Made by a program: the position numbers and the translations under genes | Shown here: in pieces, positions 49,666-63,080 of the stretch | Layout: each line of letters opens with the position of its first letter | Position numbering within the stretch: position 1 is the stretch's first letter | Origin: Torreya grandis | Lineage: Eukaryota; Streptophyta; Pinopsida; Cupressales; Taxaceae | Direction of reading: 5' to 3' | NCBI GenBank assembly: GCA_037957365.1 | Contig: JARHVA010004093.1 | Location: forward strand, 379,501-443,500 | Length of the DNA stretch: 64,000 nt | The notes under the pieces: model-generated | Databases searched by the model: none | What the model was told of the DNA's origin: nothing | Seen by the model: the letters and a program-made list of their open reading frames with translations, nothing else

Positions 49666-52400
49666 TGTTGGGACCAACACACCCCATAATTAGATTTTTC
49701 ACATGGGTACCCTCTTTATTTTGCACATCTATTTTTATTTTCATGTTATTACATACTTTTAAGACTTCATTTATTAATGCTACTCAAAAATTAGATATTT
49801 AGTTCCATTTATCATCTCTAACTCATGGATCCAACCTGTTTTTCACATTCTAGTTTATTTTTGAATTTTCAAGATATATTTTTCATGTAATTTCAAATTT
49901 CAAGTGAAATATGGATTATTTCATGATAATTTTATCATATATTATATTATCCTAAAAAATTATTTCTTATTTGGTCAACTTTATATTGAAATATGATTTT
50001 ATTTTCCCTCATGGGTTTTAATTTTGGAAAATTTCATGATTGATTCATGTTTGGTTTGTATTTTCATCTATTTTTATTCACACTTATATGGATTTTGGTT
50101 TTTTACTAAATAATTAATTATTTACCAAGTCTAATTTTTTTTGCAGAGATATCATGGAGCCATTCATCTTCATCTATGTGTTGAAATCTCACTACCCCAT
50201 AGAGCTCCATAGTCAAATATGTTCTAAAATCTTCTGAGTCTTTTAAACCCCTAAGACCCTGAGATAACATTACATGGCATGATCTCAAAAACATAGAACA
50301 TTATAACCCTATAGCCTTAGAAACTTAGGGGAATCAAGGAATTAAATAGGGAGTTAATCATCTATGTAAAGATCCATGGTCTCAAGTACCTAAGATTCTG
50401 ACACTTGGCACCATCTCAAAAGATTAAAAACCTATATGATTGATAACATTAACCCATAAGATCAAATAATTAGTATTATTAACCCATAAAGGCATGAATA
50501 GCCTAAAAACTTGAGAAGAAGCCACATGGCCATGATGATGATAGAAGGAGACAATGAGATAATGCCTAGGAATGCCAACAAGTCACCAAGTTGAAAAGTG
50601 GGACCTAGTGGGAAAATTCATGAAGTTTAATGATAGAGAAGGAAAAAAATCCAAAAATATGAAAATTAGAAAAAAAATAGACACATAATCATTCCCGTAA
50701 ATGATAAGGATGTGGATGTCTAGATAAGCAAACAAAGAGCCAAAATTTTATGGCTAGGGCAAAGACTAAGTGATGGGTAAGTGATGACTTGTTTTCATTG
50801 AGAGAAAGGGACTAAATAGAATATAACTAAGCATTATGAACCTATATTCAGTTGAAAATAACCTACATAGAATATATATCGAGCTAATTTCAAAAAGAAC
50901 ATGGAGAAGTAGTAATAGTAGCATGTGTAAAGAAAAGGAGATGCATAATAAATGAAATTGGACATAGATTGAGGATAAAATAAGATCAAATAAAATGTGT
51001 GAAACGTGATTTTTATTCATTATTCATAGGTTTCGAATAAGTTAATTAATGTAATTCAATAGATATATTTATATATTAAAATAATCCATTCTTCTAATGT
51101 TTCTTGGACATCATCATTTAATAGGAAATGGTGTATATTGAAGGTTATATATTATTATCCTAAAGATAAACATAAGAAATGTGGAATGGAAAAATCTAAT
51201 TCTAGTGCCAATAACTTAATCATTGGGATTAATATAGATTCAGGTGGTTTCTTATCATTGGGTTACTCGATGATTAGTCATTGGAATAAATTGAATACTA
51301 GAGTTTCCTTATTAATCATTGTTTATTGGAGTGCATTTAAGATTGAAGCCACTTCCAGATTGGAAGTTATATCCAAAATTGTAACATGGCTAGATTGATG
51401 TTATCTTCTTCTTTCTTTATGTGTTATTATAAAAATACTAAGTTCTAATTATTTATCTCATTTAATGTTTATATCAAGATAATTAATTTATATTTATCCA
51501 TCATATCCCTAATGGGTTAGCCATATCTATATAAAAAAAATTACTTTCTATTGTAAAGCCTCAATAAATTTGATCCCAAAACAATGTTAGAACCATGCCA
51601 GATTTAGACCTATTATTCCTTCAAGATTTTTGAGATTTCATTGTCTATCATGTCAACACATTTGAGTACCAAAATTATGTGTAGATTGACCTATGATTCT
51701 ACCTTCCCTTCCTACTATTTTACCTTTATGGTTTACCAAAGATCTTTATTTGAGAAGTAATCTATGAAAATATTTTTTTTAATGTTATTAGTGTTAAAGT
51801 AGATATATAACTACATTGTGCAGTATCTTATTTAATTGGATCTAAGCGTTCATTATGGTTATCTTGAGGTTCACATTAGTCAAAATGTGAAAATAGTTTT
51901 AGGCTTATATATTAGATTTATTTTGATTAGAGTTATTGATTTCATGTTCACATAATTTTTCTTGAGTCTTATTTATTATGGTATTCTAGTTTGTGCATTA
52001 GATAGACTTAATTCCCAATGATTTTATTAAAACCAACACTAATTTAATTTCTATGTTTTGGGAGACCTATCTTGATCAATTAATTTAATTATTTTATGCC
52101 TTAATCTCTCCCTCTCTTTCACATTTTTAAATGAGAAAGTATCTACCCATTCCATTATAAATAATCCACTTATAGAGGATACCAATAGTGAGATTATGAA
52201 TATTCTAAGGAAACCATTTAGAATCTTCAATGGAAAAAATAACATCCTACTCATGCTATATTTTTTAGAATTTATTGTCCCTTGGATCACCAACAAGTCC
52301 TAAAAATAAGGATACTCTTTATGCCATGAGTTGTAGATTAATTTTGTTCACTTAGATCAGTTAGTTCCTAACTATGTTTGAGTGAGTCAGAATTTCAACA
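49666..52400 (+). mobile_element. Gypsy-3 5' LTR, about 2.7 kb
   Basis: Starts TGTTGGGACCAACACACC and probably ends AATTTCAACA, giving TGTTG/CAACA termini. The first ~1.5 kb aligns with 59762-61325: TTTTTCACATGG, TATTTTTATTTTCATGTT, TTTCAAGTGAAATATGGATT, CCATGGTCTCAAGTACCT/CCATGGTCTTGAGTCCTT and GCATGTG(A/T)AAA. The last ~1.2 kb (51180-52400) has no partner in the window. ORFs at 50766-51020 and 51138-51398 fall inside it and are not genes. Confidence 0.75.
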
Positions 52401-52410
52401 TATCAAAAAT

Positions 52411-52430
52411 TGGCACTAGAAGGATGGCCT
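52411..52430 (+). other. Gypsy-3 primer-binding-site candidate
   Basis: TGGCACTAGAAGGATGGCC begins ten bases after the proposed LTR end. A second similar phrase, TGGTGCTAGGAGGGA, lies at about 52529. The start TGGCRC is typical of plant gypsy PBSs; the tRNA is not assigned. Confidence 0.5.
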
Positions 52431-52962
52431 AATATCTATGGTCCTTTAGTGAATATTATATTCATTAAATCTTATTTCCCATCCTTTTTAGTTTACTTCT
52501 ATTATATGCTTAAAAAAAAACAACAATAACTGGTGCTAGGAGGGACATTTAAAGAATAACATTAAGGAGGGCCTACCTCTGAGTGCCTCCAAAATTTAAA
52601 ATTTTCTTGAGACTACTTAGATATGAAGGCATTATTAGAAAGGTGATAAATTGGGAATTCCTATTATGTGCTTCAAACACACTAATAAAAATTGCCATCG
52701 TGCACCATTTTTACTATATTATAGTTCTTCTATATGATTTTTATTTTTTTATGCCTATAACCCATACCAATAGAGATTATTACTTATCACTCTAAAGTTT
52801 TCTTCCAAGATCACATGATCTAGAGTCAAATTGGGACATATAAAATTAATCATTTCTCCTCTCCAAGTTCATATGCATCCTAGATATAATTGAGGCAAAC
52901 CCATAAAATTATTTTACCCAACCACATCATCCCTTTAATATATTAGTAATAGACTAGTATAA
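52431..52962 (+). other. Gypsy-3 leader
   Basis: Non-coding leader between PBS and gag. It includes GGAGGGCCTACCTCTGAGTG at about 52566. The 70-residue frame at 52583-52795 has no recognisable domain. Confidence 0.5.
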
Positions 52963-54100
52963 ATGGTTGTAACTTGGATAGTTGGATCAACCATAAGTGT
53001 TATGAGTGACATCCATGATTTACCTAGAAAGCTTGAGTGCTATCTCCCAAAGATCACTCCAAAAACTATAAGGACTTTAAAGGAGCACATTACATCCTAT
53101 AAAGTATCCCTCATGTTTTTTAATGTTGAGCATGAAGATGTAGATTATAGGTTATTCCACTTCACCTTACTTGGTCAAGCTTATGACTGGTTCTTAAATC
53201 TACCAAAACATTTAATCATGGGATGGAATCAGTTGAATACCACATATTTATCTTATTTTAGTCACTAGTTTATCAAAGAATCTTATATAAACAATTTTAT
53301 TACATGAAAATGGAATTAAACAATCCTATACATGATTTCAATTAATGTTTTTAGAAAATGTATAGTATGGTAACTAATTTTTATAGACCAAATGCTCAAT
53401 TATCCCTAAAATTTTCCAAAAACACTTTAGATATGTGGACTACCATTTTATTAAAGAGAGATCCAACTGTTATTGACTTACCTCATTCATATGTTAAAGC
53501 AATAAAAGTAGACATGAAACTTAATCCACAAGGACATATGTTGGATCTCATTCCCAATGTTCTCCCAAAGATGGATACACTAAATTTAATCCCACATGCA
53601 AACTAAAATGTGACATTGTTTATAGACTCTCCCAATTAGTAATCAATTTCCATTATCTCATGAGTCCCCTAATCAATATTTAGGATTTCTAAATCTAATT
53701 GGTAATGAAGTAATGCCTCAGGTTTATAACAGAGCCTTAGTCCTAGTTATAAATAGCAATACACAAGATTCCCTTCAATATTAATCCAAACCTAAGTTAT
53801 ATTCCATCTAAATAATGGTCCAAAAATTGAGCAATGATTTTTTAAAATTGAAAAAACAAGTAGGTCACTCAAGTAGTGGAAATACAACCCCAAATTTTAC
53901 TTATCAATGAAATTATAGACCCTTTAATAGATATGGTAGACAAGATGAGTCTTCATATAAATAATAGCACAAGATCAAAATAATGATGATTACCTTGCCC
54001 AATTATGTCATATCCACAACACAACCCAACATGGATAACTTGACTATGTTGAGTTTTGTTTAGCCTTTAAAAAAATTTAGAAAGAAATTGATGATAACCA
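52963..54100 (+). pseudogene. Gypsy-3 gag, decayed
   Basis: The first open segment (52963-53268) reads ITPKTIRTLKEHITSYKVSL, FNVEHEDVDYRLFHFTLLGQ and AYDWFLNLPKHLIMGWNQLN, the standard capsid pattern of gypsy gag (EDV..R.F...L.G.A..WF..LP...I..W..L). Stops follow from 53266. Downstream scraps to about 54100 include a polar, Asn/Gln-rich linker; no intact CCHC knuckle is visible. Gag would form the cytoplasmic particle for reverse transcription. Confidence 0.88.
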
Positions 54101-54569
54101 AGTTGTCCCAAATTATTATAATACTTCAATTATTTCTAATACTTCTAAATCATCAAAGTCTCCTAATACATCCATAGTCTTATAAACTCTAGCTTTCCTT
54201 AACATAAAAGATAATGAGCCTAAAGAGAATACCAATGATATCTAAGCTTTCTAAAAATACCAAAGTGGAAAATATACTCTTATGAGTAGGGTACATAAAC
54301 CACTAACTACCTAAACTAAACTAGATAATGTTGCTACACCACCTGATCCTAAAGATATAAATGATCCACCTCCATCAAAGTCAAGTAATAATTATCCCTC
54401 TACTATAAAAATAGGTTAAAACATTATGGAAGACATGAATAAGATAAAAGTAAACATCACTCTCCATAAATTATCACAAATCGTTGAATAAATATATTTG
54501 ATTTAAGTATCTTACAAATAAGAGTAGTCATCCCAAACAAAATAAACTAGCCAATACCAATGTGGCAAT

Positions 54570-55010
54570 ACATAAGACTATATAGGAAGTTCCTTCCTTC
54601 TTGCTTACAATTAGAATGTTTGGTAAGAACCTTTATAATTGTATTTTAGATTATAGTGCATCAACTAATGTTATGTCTATAGGTGTTTACAAGAAAATAA
54701 GATTATTTCCTATCAAATTAGACAATTTGGTAATTTAGTTAGACAAGTCTAAATTCAAGGTTGTAGGTGAGTTATTAAATGTCCATATGTAGTTTCAAGC
54801 TAAACCAAGAGTGCATAATTTCATAGATATACAAGTAGTTGAGATACCTAAAGTATATGGCATGTTAATAACTAGATATTGGTCAAGATCACTCAATAGT
54901 TATATGAACATAAATTTTCCCACATGTAGCTACCATGGAGAGGAGTGGTAAATCAAATCAGAATTGAGACAAATCCATTTATGAAGTTGATGATAATGGA
55001 GTAAATATGA
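54570..55010 (+). pseudogene. Gypsy-3 aspartic protease, decayed
   Basis: The frame reads IRMFGKNLYNCILDYSASTN, then VMSIGVYKKI, LDKSKFKVVGELLNVHM, IDIQVVEIPKVYGMLITRYW. It matches the gypsy protease with active-site LDSGASSNVM, here LDYSAS with the Ser/Thr-Gly part lost. The LLSRDW-type flap block is LITRYW. Two stops interrupt the domain. Confidence 0.88.
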
Positions 55011-56100
55011 AATCAATGATTAAGTTAACATCACTTCTATAGGTGCAAGTTTCTATACCTTGTCAACCAAATTGGTAAAGAATAAAAGGTCTAATCAGTA
55101 TCAAAATTTAAGTTAGTGATAAATACATCTAGATAGAGCACGTTCCAAGAAAAGATCTAGGTTAGTATTATCCTCATTGATCCCAATGGTAAGAAATGCA
55201 TTTCAGGTTATAGATTGAAATATCCTTGTAATAATAACATGACATAGTATGAATCCTTAATTTTGGGTATGTAATTTGTAATTAGGTTTAATGTCCATCA
55301 ATTAAGAGTTTTTAGTGATTTTGAATTAGTCATAAATTAGGTACATCAAAAAATTTAGTGTGATATTTATTATTTGAAGAAATTCAAACACTATTCCTAG
55401 GATTTAATTTAATATTTTAATGCTTTTAACATTTCATTCATCCTTATAACTAATAATACAATGGCTAATTCATTAACCATATGAGATGTTAACCTCAAAC
55501 CATTAGACAAGACTAAATTTCAATATTTTTTAGTGGACTTAGTTCCATGTCCCTTTATTCTTATTAAAGTTAAACATTTATAATTTTTTAATGATGATAT
55601 GTAATTTATTAATATTTTATATAACTCCAACACTATTATTTCTCAACTAATTTAAGATGAAGAGAAACTTGATTTTGAAGAATAAAAATACAACTTTAAT
55701 GGAGTGATTTAGTTAAAATATGATTATACTCAAAGAGGGATGATATCAATAGAGATATTATTTGAATTAGATAGAGTGGCCTATAAATTGTAAAATAATC
55801 CTAGGATGATTCAATAGTCAAATATTCTCAACATGGGAACTCAAGACTATGTTGAAAACACAATGGTTAGATCAAAATGTAGCAATGAAGAGATGTAATC
55901 ATTAAATAATATGTTGTTGAAATCTCAACATATAATAGAATGGATATACAATGATTTAAAGGTATTAAAACCTCATATTATGACACATACCATTACCCTA
56001 AATCTCCATAAAAATACCCTGCATACAATGTTAAAGTCTAGTCAATCCAGTCCTAGAACTTTTTATTGTAAAAGAAGTCAAAAAGATTTTATAAGTTAGG
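55011..56100 (+). other. Gypsy-3 protease-RT linker, heavily decayed
   Basis: Expected linker region; many stops and frameshifts. The open frame at 55911-56099 may preserve the segment before RT, but no motif allows assignment. Confidence 0.5.
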
Positions 56101-56750
56101 ATAATCTTTCATGTGTGCCATGAATCTTGGTTGGTAAACCAAATACCTTTGAGGAATAAAAATGGAGGAACATGTCTTTGTGTAGATTTCAAAAATCTCA
56201 ATCATACATAATCTAAAGATAACTATCCTTTGCCTTCACTTAATGAACTCATTCAAAAAGTTAGCAGTTCAAAGATAATGTCCTTTCTAGATTTATTCTT
56301 GGGTTGTAACCAAATCTTAGTGAATAAGGAATATAGACCCAAAAAAACATTCACCACCAAGTGGGGCACTTATGCCTACAAGAAAAATTCATTTAGTTTA
56401 TTCAATTTTGGTTCCATATTTCAATGATTTATGGACACCACTTTCATAAGATTAGTTTGTAAGTGCATAATAGTATACATTGATGACCTAACTATATTTT
56501 TTAAATTAATATTAGATTGGTTAGTCATATATAAAAGGTATTTTAATGCATATAAGGTTTGGAATACCAATCAACCCCAAAAAATGTGTTTTATGTGCAA
56601 CACAAAGTAAACTTCTAGTTCACATTATCACCAAATAAGGTATGTCTATTGACCAAGAGCAAGTTAGTGATATTTATAAAATTTAGATACCAAATGGTAA
56701 GAAAGATATGAAATCATTTTTGGTAAAATCAATTTTGTATAAAATCTTAT
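56101..56750 (+). pseudogene. Gypsy-3 reverse transcriptase, decayed
   Basis: Reads LCVDFKNLNHT, DNYPLPSLNELIQKVSSSKI, MSFLDLFLGCNQILVNKEYR and TFTTKWGTYAY (56230-56427), then the catalytic region CIIVYIDDLTIF near 56460-56500. This follows the gypsy RT block order; the YIDD box is present (usual YVDD or YLDD). A stop at 56425-56427 and later frame changes separate the blocks. Confidence 0.93.
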
Positions 56751-57560
56751 TTCTAGTTTTTCAAAAATAACTAAACCTTTTAATTACATGTTAAAATAAG
56801 GAGGTAGGATAGAATGGGATTCTTCTACTAAGAAGGTATTTTAAGAAATTAAAAATGTGATTCTACAATCTCTTTTGTTGGTTATCCCTTGTTATGCTAA
56901 GGATTTATATATTTATTATTTTTTCTCTGATCATATAATTGTAGTTTTGTTAACAAAAAAAAATTGAAATGGAAAACACCCCATAGCCTTTATGAGCATA
57001 TATTTGAAATAAGTTGAACTGAAGTACCCTATGATAGATAAATAGGATAACACATTAGTATAAGTAGTTAGGAAGTTTCATCATTATATATTGAATAATA
57101 ATGTACACACCATAGTTCCAAAACACATAGTGAAGTAAATGTTAGGATAGAATGAACTAGGTGAAATTAGATGATGTTGGATTACTAAGATTTAGGAATA
57201 TGACATTGAAGAAAAACCTACAAAATTGGTATGTGATTAGGGTTTATCTAAGTTAATTTCAACTTGATTTAAAAATATTTATTATGGAAGTTAATTAATA
57301 TGAGCTTTGATTTGGCCCACGATATGATCAAATTATCCATTAATTGATCTATGGCAAGCCATTAGTCCATTTTAAAAAAATTCAAAGAAGGTAACTAAGG
57401 ATTAAAGTTACACAATATATGTTATAGAGAGGAGTTATATAACTTATAAATCATGAAATATGTTTACTTGATAAAGAATCAAAAGAGGTGATGAACTCAT
57501 TTAATGATAAGATAGGAAGTGGTCATCTTTTTAAAAATGTCACAACCCACATAATTATCA
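56751..57560 (+). pseudogene. Gypsy-3 RNase H and connection, decayed
   Basis: Segments KINFV, ISSFSKITKPFNYMLK, IEWDSSTKKVF, FFSDHIIVVLLTKKN, HPIAFMSIYLK, ELKYPMIDK and VVRKFHHYILNN run in the expected order for the thumb and RNase H of plant gypsy pol. Each is separated by stops. Catalytic residues cannot be assigned with confidence. Confidence 0.85.
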
Positions 57561-58550
57561 GATTTGACTATTATTGAAATATGCTTATGCACATGTGAGG
57601 ACTCATAATTCATGATATATATTTATTAAAATGTAAATTCATGATCTTATGTTGATGCAAATATTAATTAAGGAATGTCCCTTTGCCTAGTGGGGTCTAT
57701 ATTTCATTAGAGTCATAAATCCCAATTCATCAGTTAGTCATAAGTTCATTCTCACCACTATAGACTATTTTATGAGATAGATTAAATCCAAAGAAACAAG
57801 GAACAATATAACCAAATAATTTAATATATTCCTAGAATAATACATTGTAACTCAATTTGGGATTCCTCTAGCACTTATTTTTTATAATGGATTAGCCTTA
57901 CAATAAGCTGAATTGAATGAGTGGGATTATCATAATGTAATTACACTAAAAATATCCTTAAATTATTAAACTCAAGGAAATGGTTGGGAAAAGTCTACCA
58001 ATAATAATTAGCTAAATTATATAAATAAAATAATTAATCAAAACCCGTGCAATTAGAATGTGCTACTCAAATATGCTTTATATGTGGACAAAACAAGGCA
58101 TAAACAAAGCCTGAATAGTTCCCCTTACTTATCTATAGAGTGGGGCAAATTTTCTCAATGCAACTCAAGAAACCCACTTATTAGCTCATACAATAATATA
58201 TAGAAATATATACTGGAAATCAATCTAAATATTTTGACCTGATTAAATTAGAATATAGATGAGATGAATATTTATAAAGTTTTATTAAATCTCAAGCATT
58301 TATAAAGATTTTGTTTGATAGAAAAGTGTAAGTGAAAGCCTTCTATATTTTATATTTGGTCTTGTAATGGAATAAAACACATGAGAGAAAGGGTCAACAT
58401 GCTAAACTTAGTCCTTTATGGATTTGACCTTACAAAATATCTAAGCTTTTAGGGAAAAATGCATTTAGATTGAGAGATATTCATTTAAAGGATTTGCCAT
58501 TACCTGTTAATGTATAGTACTTGAAACATTACTTGATATCTAGTTAATTA
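57561..58550 (+). pseudogene. Gypsy-3 integrase, decayed
   Basis: From about 57670 it reads ECPFA, GLYFIRVINPNSSVSHKFIL, TTIDYFMR, then FGIPLALIFYNGLAL, where the second catalytic Asp of the IIFDNG motif has become Tyr. The C-terminal domain at 58260-58550 reads SQAFIKILFDRKV, HAKLSPLWIGPYKISKLLGK, NAFRLRDIHLKDLPLPVNV and LKHYL, a typical end of plant gypsy pol. The central part is largely lost. Confidence 0.9.
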
Positions 58551-59761
58551 GATATTGTTTTTGAGTGAAGATACCAACTTTATTCTATGTATATATTTTA
58601 TATAGAATTTCATATTTTCTTAGTTATTGTTTATTGCTTTCCTACTTGCTTTAGTATAGTTTGCTTTAGTTTGTTTTCTTTTAATTTGTTTCATGTGTTA
58701 TAATTTTTACCTCCCAATATTTTTTAAAGTTGTGTTTTGTGTTTTTACCCTTTAGTGGTGTGTATTATGCCTTTAAAAATTTAATTAGAACTGTTCCCAT
58801 GGTTATTATGAGAAATCAAGTTTTGAAAGGGTAGTATTTGACATTATTGAAGTAGGAAAATCAGACTTTAAAGAGTAGATAAATTATATAAAAAAATATG
58901 TTAAAGTAATGTGGTGTTCTTTTTCTCCCATAGGTAAGAACCTTAAATGGTGGATAATAAAGTATGAGATTTTTCAGTTTTTGAAATTAGAATGCGAATC
59001 ATGCTTAAATAGCTACATAGGTTACTACAATTTTCTTTACGAATTTTCATAACTTTGAATGCCTATGGTTCAAAATAAAAGGTTTTAATCTAAGAAACAT
59101 TTCATGTTCTTTTTGAAGCCATCAAACTGCACTTAGTTTAACATTTAAAGTGAAATGCAAGCATTGAATTGATTTTACATTGTCTTAATAGTTATAATTT
59201 TTTTATGTCTATCATTAAACCCATGGATTGGTTTGTAAAACTCAATAGACTATACAATGAAATATTTTCAAAATAAATAAATCACAAGGAAATTAAATAA
59301 AATGAAAAATACAATTCCTTCCTTGAAAGGGTGATTTAGGCAATCTCCATCATAGGGTTTCTGACTTGGTTAGAAATAGATAAAGGCTATGAGTCAAACT
59401 AGAGGTATCTCTGTCAGAGTTATATATTCCTAAATTGTTGTAGTGCAATTCCGATTCCATTTTCCCCTTGAGCCAAAAATCCAAATTTTCCTTCTCAAAA
59501 ATTTGAATTAGTTTAGACAAGTTTAAATTTATTAATGTAAATATAATATCTATAAGAGAATAAATCACTATCAATAAACACTAATGGTTGAAAGCAGATC
59601 TGAAACTTAGTATGTCACATATTGAGGTAGACTTTAGTAATTTTATTTTATGGGTTTATCTAAAGGATTGGTTTTTGGTTGTATTTTTCTTGTTTAATTA
59701 TGATATTTTGGAGTCTATGTTCTAAATGTTGAGTGGTATTTTTCTCATGTAAATTACCATT
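58551..59761 (+). other. Gypsy-3 3' non-coding region
   Basis: AT-rich tail between pol and the 3' LTR. Words such as TTGCTTTAGTTTGTTTTC repeat loosely near 58640-58690. No clear polypurine tract precedes 59762. The minus-strand frame at 59350-59574 has no recognisable domain. Confidence 0.5.
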
Positions 59762-61325
59762 TGTTGGGTCCAACATGCCCCATACTCATATTTTTCACAT
59801 GGAAACCCTCTTGATATAGCATAGCTATTTTTATTTTCATGTTCTTGAATGCTTGTGAGGCTTCATTTATGAATGCTATTCAAAAAATATATATTTGGTT
59901 CGATTTATGGTCTCAAACTCATGAATCCATCTTATTTATCATGTTTTATTTTATTTTCACATCATCAAGATATATTCATCATGTAATTTCAAATGTCAAG
60001 TGAAATATGGATTCTTGCATGATCATTTTATCATATATTGGCTTAGCCTGAAAAAAATTGTCTTATGCTTCATAATTTGAAATTTTTGTTCAATTGTTAA
60101 ACTAATTTATTTCACTTATATTGGTGATTGTTTGGTTAATTTTATATTAAAATATAATTTTATTTTCCTCTATGGGTTTTATTTTTTGCCAATTTCATGA
60201 TCGAGTCAAGTCTGGTTTGTGTTTTCATCTAGTTTTATTCATGCTTGGATGGATTTTGTTTTGTAAGTAAAAAATTAATTAATTATTGATTTTAATTTTT
60301 CTTTATTTTGTTTATAGATATATCCTAGAGCCATCGATATTTTTCCATATGTTAAAATATCATTACCCTAAATATCTCCATAGTCATATCTATTTGAAAA
60401 GTGACTAATTATTTTAAATCCCTAAGGCTATAATATCACATCACATGCCATGATCTTAGAACCTCATAATAATGAAATGTTAGAACCTTAGAACCTATAG
60501 GGAATTAAGGCATTAACCTAAGAGTGAATCAACTATGTAAAGTCCCATGGTCTTGAGTCCTTGATATTGTGACACTTGGAACCATCTCTAGAACCTAAAG
60601 GATTGAAAACATTAACCCAAAATCTTGGAGCATTAGTAGTATTGAACCATCAAAGTATTAATATATACAAACTTGATAAAAATACATGTGGTTAGGGTGA
60701 TGATAGGATTAGACCATGAGGTAATACCCAAGAATGCCAACAATATACCAAGTGAAAATGTGGGAACTAGTGGGCAAAGCCATGAAGTTCATTGATAGAT
60801 AATCAATAAAGAGATAAAAATACAAAAATTTGTAGTAAGGTAGCCACACAAGTATTTCCTTTAGTGACAAGCATGTGAATGTATATATAAGAAAATAGAG
60901 AGCCAAACTTTGATAGTCAGGTTAAGGACCAAGTGATAGTTTATTTATGATTGAGATTGGGTGACTACAGTGCATAGACCTAATAATTATGAACCCATAG
61001 TCAATTGAAAATAATTTTCATCAAAAATATCTTGAGATAATTTCAAAGAGAACATAGATAAGTAGTAATAGTAGCATGTGAAAATAAAGTGAGATGTAGT
61101 ATAAATGAAATTAGACCTAAATTGAGGAGAAAATGAGATCAAATAAAATGTGTACAACATGAGTTTTCTTCATTGGTTAGAGGCACCAAATAATTTCATA
61201 AAGAGATCTAAACAGATCTATTTATAGATTGAAATAATCCATTATTCCAATTTTTCCTTTCCATTAACATTTAATAAGAAATCGTATACATAGAAGGTGA
61301 TCTATTGTTATCTTAAATATAAATG
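59762..61325 (+). mobile_element. Gypsy-3 3' LTR, truncated or interrupted
   Basis: Starts TGTTGGGTCCAACATGCCC and aligns with 49666-51175, with an extra ~80 bp near 60060-60140. Similarity stops at TATTGTTATCTTAAATATAAA (about 61325), leaving ~1.2 kb of the LTR unmatched. Either it was truncated or another insertion starts here and continues past the window. Confidence 0.8.
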
Positions 61326-62822
61326 ATTTAATTTTTTAGGGTTATGGAGGTTAATCCCCAGGTTATTAAAGGGTCTAAGTATAGTAAATAATGTTAGAAA
61401 TGTGCAAAAAATACAACTAATTTATAATATAATTGATTTAGTCTGACCTATCTAAAAATAGCAATAAATAATGTAAACAAGTACTTAGCTAGAAATTCAT
61501 TGAAATGAGAGATCTAGAGGCTATAAATTGAAATAAGAATTGATATGAGTATCACAAATAGGATTTAGGTGTCAAAAACCTTTCTATATAGTAGTACAAC
61601 TAATTGGATAGTAGTGTTAATAAAACTAGCATCCTTATGTTGGTGATCATATTCTCTATGTATAATTGTTCTAAGCTTTTGGATGCATCTATGTTTGAGT
61701 TTGTCAATCCCATTCCTATGCACATACGTTTTGATTCCTTGTAGGTGACTTGTTTTATGTAGTTTTTTGTGAAAAACCATGACCTCCATGTTTCTATTTC
61801 ATATAATTCATATAAATAGTAAAATGTCTTGTTATTAGGGTAAGATGGATATCCTCAATACCTTGTTATGATGAGAGCTACCTACATATCAATACTTCGA
61901 GGAGGGATTAATCCTGATGTAGTTTTCCCCACTAAGTGTTGGTAAAAGTGCATGTCGACATACTATGAATGTCAACTTGAGTACTTTGAGTGTGCTTGAG
62001 GATAAAAATCTAAGTAATCTGAGCTTAGGAATATTGTATATGGATGTATACAAAATTAGGGTAAAATAGGAATTTATAATCTTGATTATGCATAAAATTT
62101 TCTTAGTTTGTTTGTGCCATTTATATCTTATTTACATCTAGTGGATAATGGGATAAAAGTCATGTATATATATTATTCTACTACTTATGTGGGTATTAAA
62201 ATAGGTCTATGTTGATCCTATAAGGTTGTTGATATAAAAAGATATATGTTTGTGTCATAAAGTGGGAAAAGGATAATAATTCTCAAACTAAGAGACTATC
62301 ACCATTTGTGCTACTATCCCAATTATGGTGCTAGTGTGCATGTGGAAAAACCTAAGGCACTAGCAACCAAGATGTTGAAGTGAAGGTTTGGGACTAATTT
62401 AGGGATGTTTAGGGATGTGTATGGCCTACACAAAGTCTAGATAATTGTTTAAATAGCCCCTAAGATAGGTTTAGGGATAAGCTAGGGATGGGTGTCCTCA
62501 AGTAGCACTCATAGCACTTAAGTGTTGTTTTTAGATGATTAAATTTTCCATCCCCTTTATTACATAAATGCATCAAATAAAATGACTAGGTTAAAGGAAA
62601 AATATGCATACCTAGAACTACCTAAGAGGTGAATCCTATGAATCTAGATCTGAGTATGTGAAGCATATTCCATTGTGTGTCTCATAAATGAAACATGCAT
62701 AGATAAACATGTACTTAAGATATATCAAAATCAAAAGATAAAATTGATTAAAGAGATAAGAGAGGGAAATTAATGAATACACCTCACTGGGTATGCAAAC
62801 CAATGCATAAACTTGGTGAAAA
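61326..62822. other. Unrecognised non-coding sequence
   Basis: No coding similarity on either strand. The minus-strand 74-codon frame at 61565-61789 starts with Met but has no family that I recognise. TTTAGGGATGTTTAGGGATG and GTTTAGGGATAAGCTAGGGATG near 62397-62490 are short local repeats. Confidence 0.45.
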
Positions 62823-63080
62823 CCTATGTGTGTGCATGTAAATGGTGATCAATCAGTGAATAGTTTGGATTGAGTTGATATCTTGTTCAATACCTATGTG
62901 TGGGTGGCTAAATAGCTTAATCTAGCTTTGACTCCATCATTTTCCACCCCTATTTAGTGGATCATGATGTTTGAATAGCTTAGATTTGATAGATGGTGTG
63001 TCCAACCCTCTTATGTAGGTGGCTCATGAACTCAAAAAGACTATGATTCCATTATTACCTACCCATGTGTAGTCATGCAT
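62823..63080. repeat. Degenerate ~57-bp tandem repeat, five units
   Basis: CCTATGTGTG or a variant, often followed by GGTGGCT, begins units at 62823, 62893, 62949, 63007 and 63062 (steps 70, 56, 58, 55). Units share a GACTCCATCATTTTCCAC/GATTCCATTATTACCTAC tail. Confidence 0.7.

Larger units (their letters stand above)
49666..61325 (+). mobile_element. Gypsy-3: plus-strand Ty3/gypsy element
   Basis: Direct LTR copies at 49666 and 59762 bracket a decayed pol in the order gag, protease, RT, RNase H, integrase. The 5' LTR reaches 52400, followed by a tRNA-type PBS at 52411. The 3' LTR copy can be followed only to about 61325. The pol has the flavour of the Tat/Athila side of plant gypsy; no chromodomain is seen. 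Every domain has stops. Confidence 0.88.

Noticed and set aside
61565..61789. 74-residue minus-strand ORF as a host gene
   Set aside because: No recognisable domain, no continuing exons and no repeat copy to compare. Kept only as unassigned.
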